Source: CALAGJ01 sp964293305 (GTDB lineage Bacteria > Bacteroidota > Bacteroidia > Chitinophagales > Chitinophagaceae). Taken from it: a stretch of 62,678 nucleotides of DNA. A model generated the notes under the pieces. That model searched no databases, was not told the DNA's origin, and worked only from the letters and a program-made list of their open reading frames with translations. Made by a program: the position numbers and the translations under genes. Below are positions 8,825 through 18,251 of this stretch, piece by piece. The stretch is from the NCBI GenBank assembly GCA_964293305.1, contig CAXYYO010000019.1, forward strand, positions 1 through 62,678, in the 5' to 3' direction. The stretch's first letter is position 1. Each line of letters begins with the position of its first letter.

Positions 8825-9511
8825 ATGCGTATAGATATTATTTCCGTAATACCGGAGCTCATGGATAGTTTTTTTGCACACAGCATTGTAAAACGTGCAA
8901 AAGAAAAAGGACTACTTGACATACATACTCATACCCTGCGCAAATGGGCAGTAAATGAATATGGACAAGTAGATGACTACCAGTATGGTGGTGGGGCAGG
9001 CATGGTGATGATGTGCGAACCCTTGTACAATGCAATCACAAGTTTAAAGGCTGAAAGAAATTATGATGCCATTATATACCTTACACCTGATGGCAGTACA
9101 CTTAATCAAAAAACGGCAAATCATCTATCCCTTGCAAACAATCTTTTGATGATTTGTGGACACTATAAAGGAATAGATGAGCGAATAAGAGAACACTTGG
9201 TAACGCTTGAAATTTCTATTGGTGACTATGTTATGAGTGGAGGAGAACTTGCAGCAGCAGTGCTTACAGATACTATTGGAAGATTGATACCCGGTGTATT
9301 AAACGACGAAACTTCTGCCCTCTTTGATTCATACCAAGACAATATGCTTGCACCACCGGTTTATACAAGACCTGCAGATTTTAATGGCTGGCAGGTGCCT
9401 ACTATTTTGTTAAGTGGTCATATTTCAAAAATTGAAGAATGGAGATACGAGCAGGCACTCATGCGTACTTCGCAAAAACGACCAGATCTAATAAAACCTG
9501 ACAACCAATAA
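8825..9511 (+). CDS. trmD: tRNA (guanine-37-N1)-methyltransferase TrmD
   Basis: 228 residues, the normal TrmD length. The trefoil-knot SAM-binding motifs are intact: 'LMICGHYKGIDERI' (about 109-122) and 'SIGDYVMSGGELAA' (about 133-146), plus the N-terminal 'MRIDIISVIPELM' and 'QYGGGAGMVM'. It methylates G37 next to the anticodon, preventing frameshifts. Third gene of the ABC-F / S4 / trmD run; in many bacteria trmD instead lies with rpsP-rimM-rplS, which are absent here. Confidence 0.95.
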   Translation: MRIDIISVIPELMDSFFAHSIVKRAKEKGLLDIHTHTLRKWAVNEYGQVDDYQYGGGAGMVMMCEPLYNAITSLKAERNYDAIIYLTPDGSTLNQKTANHLSLANNLLMICGHYKGIDERIREHLVTLEISIGDYVMSGGELAAAVLTDTIGRLIPGVLNDETSALFDSYQDNMLAPPVYTRPADFNGWQVPTILLSGHISKIEEWRYEQALMRTSQKRPDLIKPDNQ

Positions 9512-9639
9512 AATACACAACCGATTGCGCAAACCTTTTCGCAATTTTTTAATCCTGAAAAGCTATATTTTATTCAATATATGTCCGATTTGGATATGTT
9601 CGGAAACAAATTTTTCGATATTAGCCATCTGACATTATG

Positions 9640-9752
9640 TATATTTGTACTAGAAAATTACCCCCCGTTTTAAATCCAATGTCCGAAGGTGTGATTTCTT
9701 AAAATTTGAAGTTTGATAAAAAAACCAGTCCCCCCCAAGACTGGTTTTTTTT
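9640..9752 (+). ncRNA. Candidate small RNA with its own promoter box and terminator
   Basis: A TATATTTG -7 box at 9640-9647 is followed about 100 nt later by a strong intrinsic terminator. The stretch between has no ORF and contains two C-runs (9661-9666 and 9730-9736). No -33 element is clear, and no family is assigned; small Bacteroidota RNA motifs with this promoter/terminator arrangement are known. The alternative is a long trmD 3' UTR. Confidence 0.4.
9719..9752 (+). terminator. Rho-independent terminator
   Basis: Stem ACCAGTC (9724-9730) with GACTGGT (9739-9745), a C-rich loop and a run of eight T. An A-run on the other side would let it work in both directions. Confidence 0.85.
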
Positions 9753-10029
9753 ATGGTTGAAAAGTTAAAGATTGACAAACTCAAAGGCAATAACCTCATT
9801 ATTTTCTTTCGTTGCATTTAAAAAACAGTATTTCAATGTTCAATCTTTAATCAGGTATCAAATAAAAACGATTACTGTAGATATATTCCCCATAGGGTAA
9901 TAAAATGAATATAACATCAATAAAATGATTGGTTGTTTATTGCAATTTTCTGAATCTTAAAGTCAGATGATTCTAAATACTATAAAATTATTGGTCTAGC
10001 CCTCCAAACCACTTCAAAATTTAAAATCC
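9753..10029. other. Intergenic region upstream of purL
   Basis: No ORF. Holds a 10 bp inverted repeat, TTAAAGATTG (9765-9774) and CAATCTTTAA (9841-9850), 66 bp apart, and repeat family 2 copy b. No PurR-box-like or purine riboswitch sequence was recognised. Confidence 0.4.
9887..9945 (+). repeat. Interspersed repeat family 2, copy b
   Basis: CCCATAGGG, 3 bp, then TAAAATGA, followed by a second TAAAATGATT; resembles 1338-1362. The shared core is short (about 20 bp), so this is the weakest of the three copies. Confidence 0.35.
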
Positions 10030-10037
10030 TACATTTG
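10030..10037 (+). promoter_or_regulatory. -7 box (TACATTTG) that fixes the purL start
   Basis: Perfect TAnnTTTG. Transcription would begin near 10042, downstream of the TTG at 10035, so translation must start at ATG 10056, leaving a leader of about 14 nt. Confidence 0.6.
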
Positions 10038-10055
10038 CCCACTTCAAAAATAAAT

Positions 10056-12272
10056 ATGGAAATAACGGCAAAAACAGCAGCCGAGCTGAGACTTACCGAA
10101 GAAGAATTTGAATTAATAAAAACAAGACTGGGTCGTACACCAAATTTTACAGAGCTATGCGCTTTTAGTGGTATGTGGAGCGAGCATTGCAGTTATAAAA
10201 ACTCGATCAAATGGCTGAAAACATTACCACGTGATGGGGGTAGAATGTTGGTAGCTGCCGGAGAAGAAAATGCCGGATTAATGGATTTGGGCAATGGATG
10301 GGGCGTTGTATTTAAAATTGAAAGTCATAATCACCCCAGTGCTATAGAACCCTTTCAGGGTGCAGCAACTGGTGTAGGTGGCATACAGCGTGATATTTTT
10401 ACAATGGGTGCCAGACCAATTGCTTCACTCAATAGTCTTCGGTTTGGCAATATTGAAGACCCAAAAACAAAAAGATTGCTCAGTGGAATAGTAAAAGGTA
10501 TTGGCCACTATGGTAATTGCTTTGGCGTGCCAACCGTGGGTGGCGAAATTTATTTTGAAGATTGCTATCATACAAATCCTTTGGTAAATGCAATGAGTGT
10601 GGGCATTGTACGCACAGATGCCACAGTAAGTGCTACCGCTTTGGGCGATGGAAATCCGGTTTTTTATGTAGGAAGTGCTACCGGTAAAGATGGCATAGGC
10701 GGGGCCAGTTTTGCATCAGCAAATATTACTGAAGAATCTACTGAAGATCTTCCAGCAGTGCAGGTTGGAGACCCTTTTCAAGAAAAGAAATTATTAGAAG
10801 CCTGCTTAGAAGTAATTAAGACTAATGCAGTAGTGGGCATGCAGGATATGGGTGCTGCAGGAATTATTTGTAGTACTGCTGAAATGAGTGCAAAAGGTGG
10901 CGTTGGTATGCATATTGACCTTGATAAGATACCTACAAGGCAATCTAATATGAAAGCATGGGAACTACTGTTGAGTGAAAGCCAGGAACGCATGCTTATG
11001 GTTGTAGAAAAAGGAAAAGAAGCAATTGTATCTGAAGTATTTAAAAAATGGGATTTACCATGTAGTGAAGTAGGTTATGTAACCTCAGATGGCTTATTAA
11101 ATTTTTATATGCATGGCGTATTAGAAGCATCGCTTCCTGCTTATGATTTAGTATTAGGTGGTGGAGCGCCACAGTATGATAGAGCTTATACCACACCGGC
11201 ATATCTTGAAGAAATTGCAAAATTTGACATAAATACTATTTCAGATATTGAAGATAATATTTCACTGCGTGAAATAGCAACTCGCTTAATACAGATTCCA
11301 AATATAGCTAGCAAAAAATGGATATATGTGCAATATGACAGCATGGTAGGAGCCGCCAATATGAGCACCAATGCTCCAAGCGATGCTGCAATAGTATTAG
11401 CAAAAGGGACAGGAAAAGCGCTGGCAGTAACAACAGACTGCAATAGCCGCTATGTGCATGCAGATCCTTACACAGGTGCTATGATAGCCGTGGCAGAAGC
11501 TGCACGAAATATTGTATGTAGTGGTGGTGAACCAATTGGCGTAACCAACTGCCTCAACTTTGGCAATCCTTATGTGCCAGAAGTATATTACCAGTTTGTA
11601 AAAGCTGTAACAGGTATGGGCGATGCTTGTCGTAAATTTAATACTCCGGTTACGGGTGGAAATGTGAGTTTTTACAATCAAAATCCTGATGGACCTGTGT
11701 ACCCCACTCCTACCATTGGTATGGTGGGTGTGCTAGATGATCCCAGTAAAAAAATGACCCTCGATTTTAAAAATATTGGCGATTCTATTTTAGTCATAGG
11801 CACCATTAATAATGATATAGCTTGTAGTGAATATTTACATAAAATTAAAAATATAACCTACAGCCCTGCTCCTGCTTTTGATTTAGATGAAGAGTTTACA
11901 GTACAGCATTTTACATCATCACTCATAAAAGAAAATCTCATTCAAAGTGCACATGATATTAGTGAAGGCGGCCTGTTTACTTGCTTAATAGAAAAAGCTT
12001 TCCACAGAGCGCTTGGCTTTGAATTATCAAGTGATAAGAACATTCGTAAAGATGCATTTTTCTTTGGGGAATCTCAGGGTAGAATAGTTATCAGTTGCAC
12101 TGCTGCGCAGGAAGAAGAAATACGCCGTAAGGCAGCAGCCACAGGCATTCCGGTATGGCATGCTGGCTCTGTAATAAAAGATGAAGTAAGAGTAGATGGA
12201 AATAATTGGGGCACAGTAGCTAGTTGGAAAAAACTGTATGATGAGGCTTTAGATAATTATCTAAATGGTTAA
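10056..12272 (+). CDS. purL: Phosphoribosylformylglycinamidine synthase subunit PurL (small form)
   Basis: 738 residues from ATG 10056. Converts FGAR to FGAM with ATP and ammonia in purine synthesis. The N-terminus 'LGRTPNFTELCAFSGMWSEH' and the ATP-site motif 'ESHNHPSAIEPFQGAATG' (about 90) are typical, and the duplicated AIRS-like halves follow. This is the small PurL type that needs separate PurQ (glutaminase) and PurS; neither is in the window. An upstream TTG (10035) in frame is rejected because the -7 box overlaps it. Confidence 0.95.
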   Translation: MEITAKTAAELRLTEEEFELIKTRLGRTPNFTELCAFSGMWSEHCSYKNSIKWLKTLPRDGGRMLVAAGEENAGLMDLGNGWGVVFKIESHNHPSAIEPFQGAATGVGGIQRDIFTMGARPIASLNSLRFGNIEDPKTKRLLSGIVKGIGHYGNCFGVPTVGGEIYFEDCYHTNPLVNAMSVGIVRTDATVSATALGDGNPVFYVGSATGKDGIGGASFASANITEESTEDLPAVQVGDPFQEKKLLEACLEVIKTNAVVGMQDMGAAGIICSTAEMSAKGGVGMHIDLDKIPTRQSNMKAWELLLSESQERMLMVVEKGKEAIVSEVFKKWDLPCSEVGYVTSDGLLNFYMHGVLEASLPAYDLVLGGGAPQYDRAYTTPAYLEEIAKFDINTISDIEDNISLREIATRLIQIPNIASKKWIYVQYDSMVGAANMSTNAPSDAAIVLAKGTGKALAVTTDCNSRYVHADPYTGAMIAVAEAARNIVCSGGEPIGVTNCLNFGNPYVPEVYYQFVKAVTGMGDACRKFNTPVTGGNVSFYNQNPDGPVYPTPTIGMVGVLDDPSKKMTLDFKNIGDSILVIGTINNDIACSEYLHKIKNITYSPAPAFDLDEEFTVQHFTSSLIKENLIQSAHDISEGGLFTCLIEKAFHRALGFELSSDKNIRKDAFFFGESQGRIVISCTAAQEEEIRRKAAATGIPVWHAGSVIKDEVRVDGNNWGTVASWKKLYDEALDNYLNG

Positions 12273-12302
12273 TCCTATATCAAACCTTAATAATTAAAAT
12301 AT

Positions 12303-13715
12303 ATGATGAATAAAATTATAATGCTGCTTTTCATGGCATTTGCAATAGCTGCAAAAGGACAACCCGGCAATCCAAATTTATCCTTACTTGACAGCTTACA
12401 CGAGGATATAGAATTAAATTTTAGCACTTATAATGATTTGGAAAAAACAATCATTGCATGTGATGAAGTATTAAATTTATTTCCCGGTGACTCATTGGCA
12501 GCTATACGTAAAGCAGGCTCCTTATTTTATCTACACCGTACCGATGACTTTATTGCATTTGTAAGCAACAGTATTCGACCTCTAGATTCTGCGTCCACCA
12601 TCATTGGCATGTTTTCCCTTCAGGATGATGAACGTGTAGAAAGTGATTCAGTATTAGTATGGAATGAAAGAAATAAAATGGCAAATGCGGCCATCCAACT
12701 CAATAATCAAAATATGTATGCAAACTTAAGTAAAGCACTGCTAGAAATAGAGGCTTTAAATTTTGAAAGTAGCATATCTTACATTCAAATTGCTAAGAAA
12801 AATGCCCCTGCGGATTTGTCGCCAAATATGAAATTAATTGAAGCCGGCATTTATGCAGATTTCAATAAAAATGATGAAGCAGCAAGATTGTTGGATCAGT
12901 TGATTATAAATTATCCGGATTTTAAAGAAGGATATGTACAAAGAATAAATCTGCTGCGCAGGGATAATAAATTTGATGAAGCATTGCAAATTTTAGAAAA
13001 AGAATATGCTCATTTTAAAGATGAGGAAGACTACCTCAGTTATAAATTTTATATACTCAAACAAGCCAAAAGAAATGATGAAGCATGCAGCATTAGTGAG
13101 CAGATTGGCATCAACAATAGCTATATAGCAGACTACGCTGTTTTACTTGGTTGCAAATGGAATTTGGCTACATTCCAAAGAGATAAAGGCACTTCACTCA
13201 GTTATGAAGTTTCTACAACCGATGCTAGTTATAATTTTACTGCTGACATTACAGAAAATTATGAGGGAGGTAAAATGGAATTTGATTTCACCATGACCAG
13301 CCAAGAGGATTTAAAAGGACATATTACTATTTTAAAATCAGCATTAGATACAGCACATACACTGCTCAATCAGTTTAGTGCAAATATGCAACAAGAGCAG
13401 CTGCGCCAGGCAACGTCAGTATGGGTTAGCGATGCGGTGTATCATGAAATAAAAACGAATAGCAGTGTTCAAATAAATGCAGATGGTGTATGGAGAAATT
13501 TTGCTATTGAATCATCAGACCCTAACGATTTATCTTCTTCAGATTTTGTTTTTATACTACGGGAAAATGGTGAAGAAAAAAGAGTACCCTGCATACACCT
13601 TACTTCCACCGATGATAGTGGATATGAGCTGTATATAAAAGATGATGCAGAAAATCCACTTATATTACAAATGAATATTGGATTTAGCGTACTGCTTGTG
13701 GATGTAAGTAATTAA
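12303..13715 (+). CDS. Exported TPR-containing protein
   Basis: 470 residues. Signal peptide about 1-19 ending 'AIAAKGQ'. Residues about 45-275 are helical with tetratricopeptide-like spacing ('DEAARLLDQLIINYPDFKEG', 'FDEALQILEKEYAHFKDEED'), followed by a beta-rich C-terminal half with no recognised domain. Probably periplasmic and protein-binding. It follows purL by 30 bp on the same strand, but the contents do not suggest a shared role. Confidence 0.75.
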   Translation: MMNKIIMLLFMAFAIAAKGQPGNPNLSLLDSLHEDIELNFSTYNDLEKTIIACDEVLNLFPGDSLAAIRKAGSLFYLHRTDDFIAFVSNSIRPLDSASTIIGMFSLQDDERVESDSVLVWNERNKMANAAIQLNNQNMYANLSKALLEIEALNFESSISYIQIAKKNAPADLSPNMKLIEAGIYADFNKNDEAARLLDQLIINYPDFKEGYVQRINLLRRDNKFDEALQILEKEYAHFKDEEDYLSYKFYILKQAKRNDEACSISEQIGINNSYIADYAVLLGCKWNLATFQRDKGTSLSYEVSTTDASYNFTADITENYEGGKMEFDFTMTSQEDLKGHITILKSALDTAHTLLNQFSANMQQEQLRQATSVWVSDAVYHEIKTNSSVQINADGVWRNFAIESSDPNDLSSSDFVFILRENGEEKRVPCIHLTSTDDSGYELYIKDDAENPLILQMNIGFSVLLVDVSN

Positions 13716-13917
13716 AAAGCATCTGGTTTCGACATATTGCTTATAAAAAAATAACGCCACTGTATATTTTTAATCAGTTTGTTTTATCTGTGCATGTTAC
13801 ATAGAACAACATGGCTTAATCCAATAAGCAATCAAGCTCTTAAAGCCCTAAAATGGTGGGGTTTGATGATGTTTAATATGTACATGAGCAATAATTTATT
13901 AAACCCACATATTGCAT
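13716..13917. other. Intergenic region before repeat family 1 copy A
   Basis: AT-rich, no ORF or hairpin terminator recognised. Together with 14065-14302 it makes one of the longest gene-free stretches of the window (13716-14352). Confidence 0.4.
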
Positions 13918-14064
13918 TTGACGTTGCTATGAAAAGTTGAAAGTCAATACAGATAAATGTTTGAGTTTAATTTTTGGCGGATGAAATAGTCAACGATCCA
14001 ATTGCCAATTTTTTTTTAAAATACATAGGTATGCAGCGTTTTGGCTTCGCAATAAAATCCAACT
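13918..14064 (+). repeat. Interspersed repeat family 1, copy A
   Basis: Shares ordered blocks with 25362-25511, 39757-39900 (inverted) and 41850-41970. The blocks are ATGA-AAGTtGAAAG, TTTGAGTTTAATTTTTG followed by GATGAAATA, and GGTATGCAGCgTTTTGGCTT followed by ATAAAATCCAAC. Noncoding in all frames. Confidence 0.6.
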
Positions 14065-14302
14065 GCTTCAAAGAAGTTACGATACAATATCATTGTTGAT
14101 GACCAAATTTTATGCTTAGCATAATTCCAATACTAATCTTAAAAATTCCCTCAAAAAGTCATCTCCAGTACGCCAAATAATATAGATATTCTGGATAAAA
14201 TTTCTATCAGTAAGACAAATTTTTAAACCCAACGAAGAGGGAGCAAAAAGTCGCAATCATATCCCGTCTATATTGGTGATTGTATTCACATTTACAGACC
14301 AT
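14065..14302. other. Intergenic region, nothing recognised
   Basis: No ORF, tRNA or strong hairpin seen between repeat copy A and the promoter of the 14353 gene. Confidence 0.4.
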
Positions 14303-14310
14303 TAAGTTTG
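14303..14310 (+). promoter_or_regulatory. -7 box (TAAGTTTG) for the 14353 gene
   Basis: Perfect TAnnTTTG, 42 bp upstream of the ATG. A TTTAC at 14291 is a poor -33 candidate. Confidence 0.45.
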
Positions 14311-14352
14311 TAACGAATCTAATATCCAATTATCCAAAAAACAGCAAATCGT

Positions 14353-16197
14353 ATGATGAAGCTGGAAAAACCTGTATTCGTACTGTGGTGTACTTTAATG
14401 TGCCTGTGTGTGTCAATAATACCATTTCTTTCACAGGCACAAATAGGCAGCACTACTGTTTCTCCCACTGCATGTAGTAATTTTGAAAGTGATTTCAAGG
14501 TTGATTTTGATGTTTGTAATCCTTTCAATGTGATATTCAATAATCTTACAGTAACTGGCAAGGTTGCATCTTGGTCATTTGGGGATGGAAGTATGGATAC
14601 AGCTATAGAAAATTCATCTCACATCTATAATAAGGAGGGTGTGTATAATGTAACTATGATTACAAAAAATAAAGATGGATGCTATGATACAACCAATAAG
14701 AAATTCCTTCTAAACATAGATAGTGGCACCATATTTAGCAACCGCCATATTTTTGCCTGTAAAAACCAATCCTTGCAGTTAACCGGAGATGCTACAGCAT
14801 TTAAAAATTGCTGGCTACCTCCTACCTATCTCAATGCCACCAATATTTTTAATCCATTGTGCAAGCCACTTGAGGAAATTTGGTATGACCATATCAATTT
14901 TAAATACAAATCAAATATTATAAAAAACTCAAGTTTTGATGGTGGTAATACACAATTCTCCTCGGACTATATGTATGATAGTTTCAATAACACAAGTGGT
15001 CATTATTTTGTAGGCCCATTGCCAAAACTTTGGAATGAAACCTACTCAAACTGCTATACAGATATTGATACTTTTTTCTTAGGAGATACGATGATGATCA
15101 TTAATGGAAGTACAAACCCAGGCGCTGTGGTATGGAAACAAACAGTTAATGTTATTCCCAACACAAATTACGTTTTTACTTTTGCAGGGCGCTCTCTTAC
15201 AGAAACAGATTCCATTGAATTGGTTTATTCAATAAATGCAGGAGAGATTTTGGGCAGTAAAGTTTTACCAAGAACAGAATGTGGCAGAACTCGTGTTAAT
15301 ACCACATGGTATTCAGATAAAAACACCAGCATTACTATAAAAATTACTAATAAAAATATACAGCCAGACAGAAATAATTTTGCTTTAGATAGCTTTTCTT
15401 TAAAACCGCTATACATCAATTATGATTCCATTCTGGTTTCAATAAAACCAGACCCTGTGTTTACCATTCAAAAAGATACTCCATACGTGTGTATGGGAGA
15501 TTCGGTAAAACTATCTGCAACAGGTGGGGATAAATATCAATGGATACCAGCACAGGGTGTAGCTAATCCAATTGCAGCTACTACTTCGGCTCAACTGAAG
15601 GAGACTACTGTCTTCCAGGTTATCATCACAGAAAATTCTTGTGGCATCAAGGATACACTAAATACAAGTGTAGCCGTAAAAACCTTACCAACTATGCTAC
15701 TACGCAAATCAAATGATGTAAACTGTGATGTGGCATATACAAATCTTATCGCATCTGGTGGCATTTCTTATAGTTGGCAACCACAGCAATTACTCTCCGA
15801 TTCAAGAATATACAATCCCATTGCGAAGCCAAAAGAAACAACCACATTTACTTGTGTGGCTGCGGGTGGCAATGGCTGTGTGAGTAGAGATAGCATTCAA
15901 GTCTCGGTAAAGAATGAGGGCAAATTACCCTTTCTTATGCCCACTGCATTTACACCAAATGGAGATGGACTAAATGATTGTTTTGGTGTGCAGCAAAGAG
16001 GAATATTGAATGATATGCAGCTTAGTATTTATAATAGATTTGGAGGAAGAATATTTTATACCACAACTCCGGATAAATGCTGGGATGGTAAATATAATGG
16101 TGTATTACAAGATGTGGGAACATATATCTATATCCTCACATTAAGTGGTGCCTGTGGCAAAGAAATACATAAAGGCACATTGGTGCTTATTAAATAA
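14353..16197 (+). CDS. PKD-domain surface protein with gliding-motility-type C-terminal domain (T9SS type B)
   Basis: 614 residues. Signal peptide to about residue 30 ('PFLSQAQ'). A PKD fold at about 60-120 carries 'ASWSFGDGSMDTAI'. The central part is beta-rich, with repeated 'YNPIAKPKETTTF'-like Ig modules at about 375-520. The last 85 residues begin 'MPTAFTPNGDGLNDCF' and include 'IYNRFGGRIF' and 'CWDGKYNG', the hallmarks of the CHU_C / gliding-motility-associated type B sorting domain. Exported by type IX secretion; a likely adhesin or matrix protein. Convergent with the DMT transporter, 11 bp away. Confidence 0.9.
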   Translation: MMKLEKPVFVLWCTLMCLCVSIIPFLSQAQIGSTTVSPTACSNFESDFKVDFDVCNPFNVIFNNLTVTGKVASWSFGDGSMDTAIENSSHIYNKEGVYNVTMITKNKDGCYDTTNKKFLLNIDSGTIFSNRHIFACKNQSLQLTGDATAFKNCWLPPTYLNATNIFNPLCKPLEEIWYDHINFKYKSNIIKNSSFDGGNTQFSSDYMYDSFNNTSGHYFVGPLPKLWNETYSNCYTDIDTFFLGDTMMIINGSTNPGAVVWKQTVNVIPNTNYVFTFAGRSLTETDSIELVYSINAGEILGSKVLPRTECGRTRVNTTWYSDKNTSITIKITNKNIQPDRNNFALDSFSLKPLYINYDSILVSIKPDPVFTIQKDTPYVCMGDSVKLSATGGDKYQWIPAQGVANPIAATTSAQLKETTVFQVIITENSCGIKDTLNTSVAVKTLPTMLLRKSNDVNCDVAYTNLIASGGISYSWQPQQLLSDSRIYNPIAKPKETTTFTCVAAGGNGCVSRDSIQVSVKNEGKLPFLMPTAFTPNGDGLNDCFGVQQRGILNDMQLSIYNRFGGRIFYTTTPDKCWDGKYNGVLQDVGTYIYILTLSGACGKEIHKGTLVLIK

Positions 16198-16208
16198 AGC
16201 CCAGTTTT

Positions 16209-17120
16209 TTACCCCTTTTTCAGGCTTCGATTTACTAGGTAAACACCTACAAGTGTAACCACAGATCCTACAAGTAGGTTTATAGTAAGTGGTTCTTTTA
16301 GCAGAAAAAATCCGATAATCATTGCTACTATTGGGTTGATATATGCATAGAGTGATGCAATGGCCTGTGGCAAATATTTTATACTATAGATAAATGCACT
16401 AAAAGCTACAATGCTGCCCACACTCACCAAATAGGCAATGGCACCCCATGTTCTCATTGGTATTTCACTTATTGCAATATGATTGCCTGTACTTTGTGCA
16501 AAAACAAATAATAAAATACTTCCAAAAAGCATTTGCCATCCTATGGCATAATACGGATTTATATCAACTTTATTTTTTGATAATATGAGGGTACCTCCAC
16601 TCCAGGCTATCATAGCAATCATGCCTAATAAAATACCAAAGCCATAACCCTCCGGTTGTGCATGAAAAGTGTTTTCATAGAAAACAATTCCTACACCACT
16701 TATACCTACCATCAATCCTATCCACGTAAGTGGTTTACCTGAATTTCTGTATAATATCATTTCAAGCAATGCTACGCAAAGTGGGTATAATGCCCCAATA
16801 AGGGCTCCCAATCCACTGCTGATATAATGTACACTCCAGGTGCTCAATCCATTGGCCAAAACAAAAATGAAAAAACTCATCATTAACAACCAACCCATTG
16901 TTTTTAATCCGGGCAGCCTCTCTCCTTTCCATAAAAAGTAAGCAACCCAAATACTCCCTGCAATGAATTGTCTAATATAAGCCACTTGTAGGCCCGGTAC
17001 ATCCTGAACCCCAATTCTGCTGGCCACCCATGTAGTACCCCACAAAATACTTGTACCAGCCAATGCCCACCAAGCTTTGGAAGGTATTGTAGCATTTTTA
17101 TTTTGTTCGATAGTACTCAC
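16209..17120 (-). CDS. EamA/DMT-family inner-membrane transporter
   Basis: 303 residues with about ten hydrophobic helices in two repeats of five. Both EamA motifs are visible: 'GTSILWGTTWVASRIG' near the N-terminus and the second-repeat 'ASLYAYINPIVAMIIGFFLL' near residue 250. RhaT/YdcZ-like drug and metabolite exporters have this architecture; the substrate is unknown. Confidence 0.9.
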   Translation of the reverse strand: MSTIEQNKNATIPSKAWWALAGTSILWGTTWVASRIGVQDVPGLQVAYIRQFIAGSIWVAYFLWKGERLPGLKTMGWLLMMSFFIFVLANGLSTWSVHYISSGLGALIGALYPLCVALLEMILYRNSGKPLTWIGLMVGISGVGIVFYENTFHAQPEGYGFGILLGMIAMIAWSGGTLILSKNKVDINPYYAIGWQMLFGSILLFVFAQSTGNHIAISEIPMRTWGAIAYLVSVGSIVAFSAFIYSIKYLPQAIASLYAYINPIVAMIIGFFLLKEPLTINLLVGSVVTLVGVYLVNRSLKKG

Positions 17121-17222
17121 TCACTAAACAGAAAAAATGTTAATAAATACGAAATTTAAAACGAACTATACACAAGTTAGATACCTATGCGTTTAAAGGC
17201 GAGCAAATGTAGGTGATTGGCT

Positions 17223-17230
17223 TAAATTTG
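17223..17230 (+). promoter_or_regulatory. -7 box (TAAATTTG) that decides the ftsX start
   Basis: Perfect TAnnTTTG downstream of the in-frame GTG at 17213 and 39 bp before ATG 17270, so the ATG is the real start. Confidence 0.55.
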
Positions 17231-17269
17231 ACCTCTCATCATATCATAAAAAAGAAATCAACAAGTAAT

Positions 17270-18142
17270 ATGGCATCATCAAAACAATCATTAAAAAGGA
17301 GTAAACCAAATTATATCTATAGCATTGTAGGTGTAGCACTTGTTTTGTTTATTATGGGCATTATGGGTTGGATTTTCCTTAATGTAAGAGAAGCTGGCAA
17401 TGCATTTAAAGAAGACATTCGCATTAGTGCTTACTTGCGGACTCAAAACAAAGATTCCATTCAAGCCATACAACAATTTATTGCAGCACAACCCTATGCA
17501 AAAGATGTAAACTATATAGATAAAGAAAAAGCTAGGGCCATTTGGAATAATGAAAATAAAGAAGACTGGAGTACTATTTTAGATTATAACCCTTTACCGG
17601 AAAGTATTGATTTCTTTGCACAGGCAGATTATGTAAATCCTGATAGTTTAAATAAAGTAACAAATGCTATTATGGGTATTTATGGCAATCAAATTACGGA
17701 AATTAGCTACCCCCAAAGTTTGGTTACAGGGCTTAGTGAAAAAGCATCTCGAATTGGTCTTATTTTTCTCGTTATATCAAGTTTGCTTTGTGTTATTGTA
17801 ATTATAAGCATTGACAACACCATTAGGCTTGCCATGTTTAGTAATCGATTTCTTATAAAAACCATGCAAATGGTAGGTGCTACAAGAGGTTTTATTGCAA
17901 AGCCAATGAATACAAGAGCCGTCATCAACGGACTTACAAGCGCATCTATTGCTATTGCCTTATTATTTGCTTTGATACAATGGGCACAAATCCAGTTTCC
18001 ACAATTAAAAAACATACAGAATAATAATCTTTTATTTATTTTATTTGGGGGAATGATTATTATTGGGGTAGGCATTTCTGTGTATAGCACACAACGTAGT
18101 GTTGTAAAATATCTTAAAATGAAACTGGATGATTTATATTAA
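17270..18142 (+). CDS. ftsX: Cell-division permease FtsX
   Basis: 290 residues from ATG 17270. Topology fits FtsX: cytoplasmic N-tail, TM1 about 17-38 ('SIVGVALVLFIMGIMGW'), a periplasmic domain about 40-150 ('EDIRISAYLRTQNKDSIQAI', 'YIDKEKARAIW'), then three C-terminal TMs (about 165-190, 215-240, 255-275). With the ATPase FtsE it couples divisome state to murein hydrolases. ftsE is not adjacent; the ABC ATPase at 24259 is LolD/MacB-like and on the other strand, so it is not assumed to be the partner. Confidence 0.9.
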   Translation: MASSKQSLKRSKPNYIYSIVGVALVLFIMGIMGWIFLNVREAGNAFKEDIRISAYLRTQNKDSIQAIQQFIAAQPYAKDVNYIDKEKARAIWNNENKEDWSTILDYNPLPESIDFFAQADYVNPDSLNKVTNAIMGIYGNQITEISYPQSLVTGLSEKASRIGLIFLVISSLLCVIVIISIDNTIRLAMFSNRFLIKTMQMVGATRGFIAKPMNTRAVINGLTSASIAIALLFALIQWAQIQFPQLKNIQNNNLLFILFGGMIIIGVGISVYSTQRSVVKYLKMKLDDLY

Positions 18143-18251
18143 TCAGCTGGTTTTTGATTTGATTACAATGGGTTGTTTTAACCATGATGATTTGCTAACA
18201 TTCGCTTTCAAACCATAAAAACAATAGTCATATTTCCTACATATTTGCTCC

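Noticed and set aside
10035..10055. Upstream TTG start for purL
   Set aside because: The -7 box TACATTTG at 10030-10037 overlaps it, so it would not be in the transcript.
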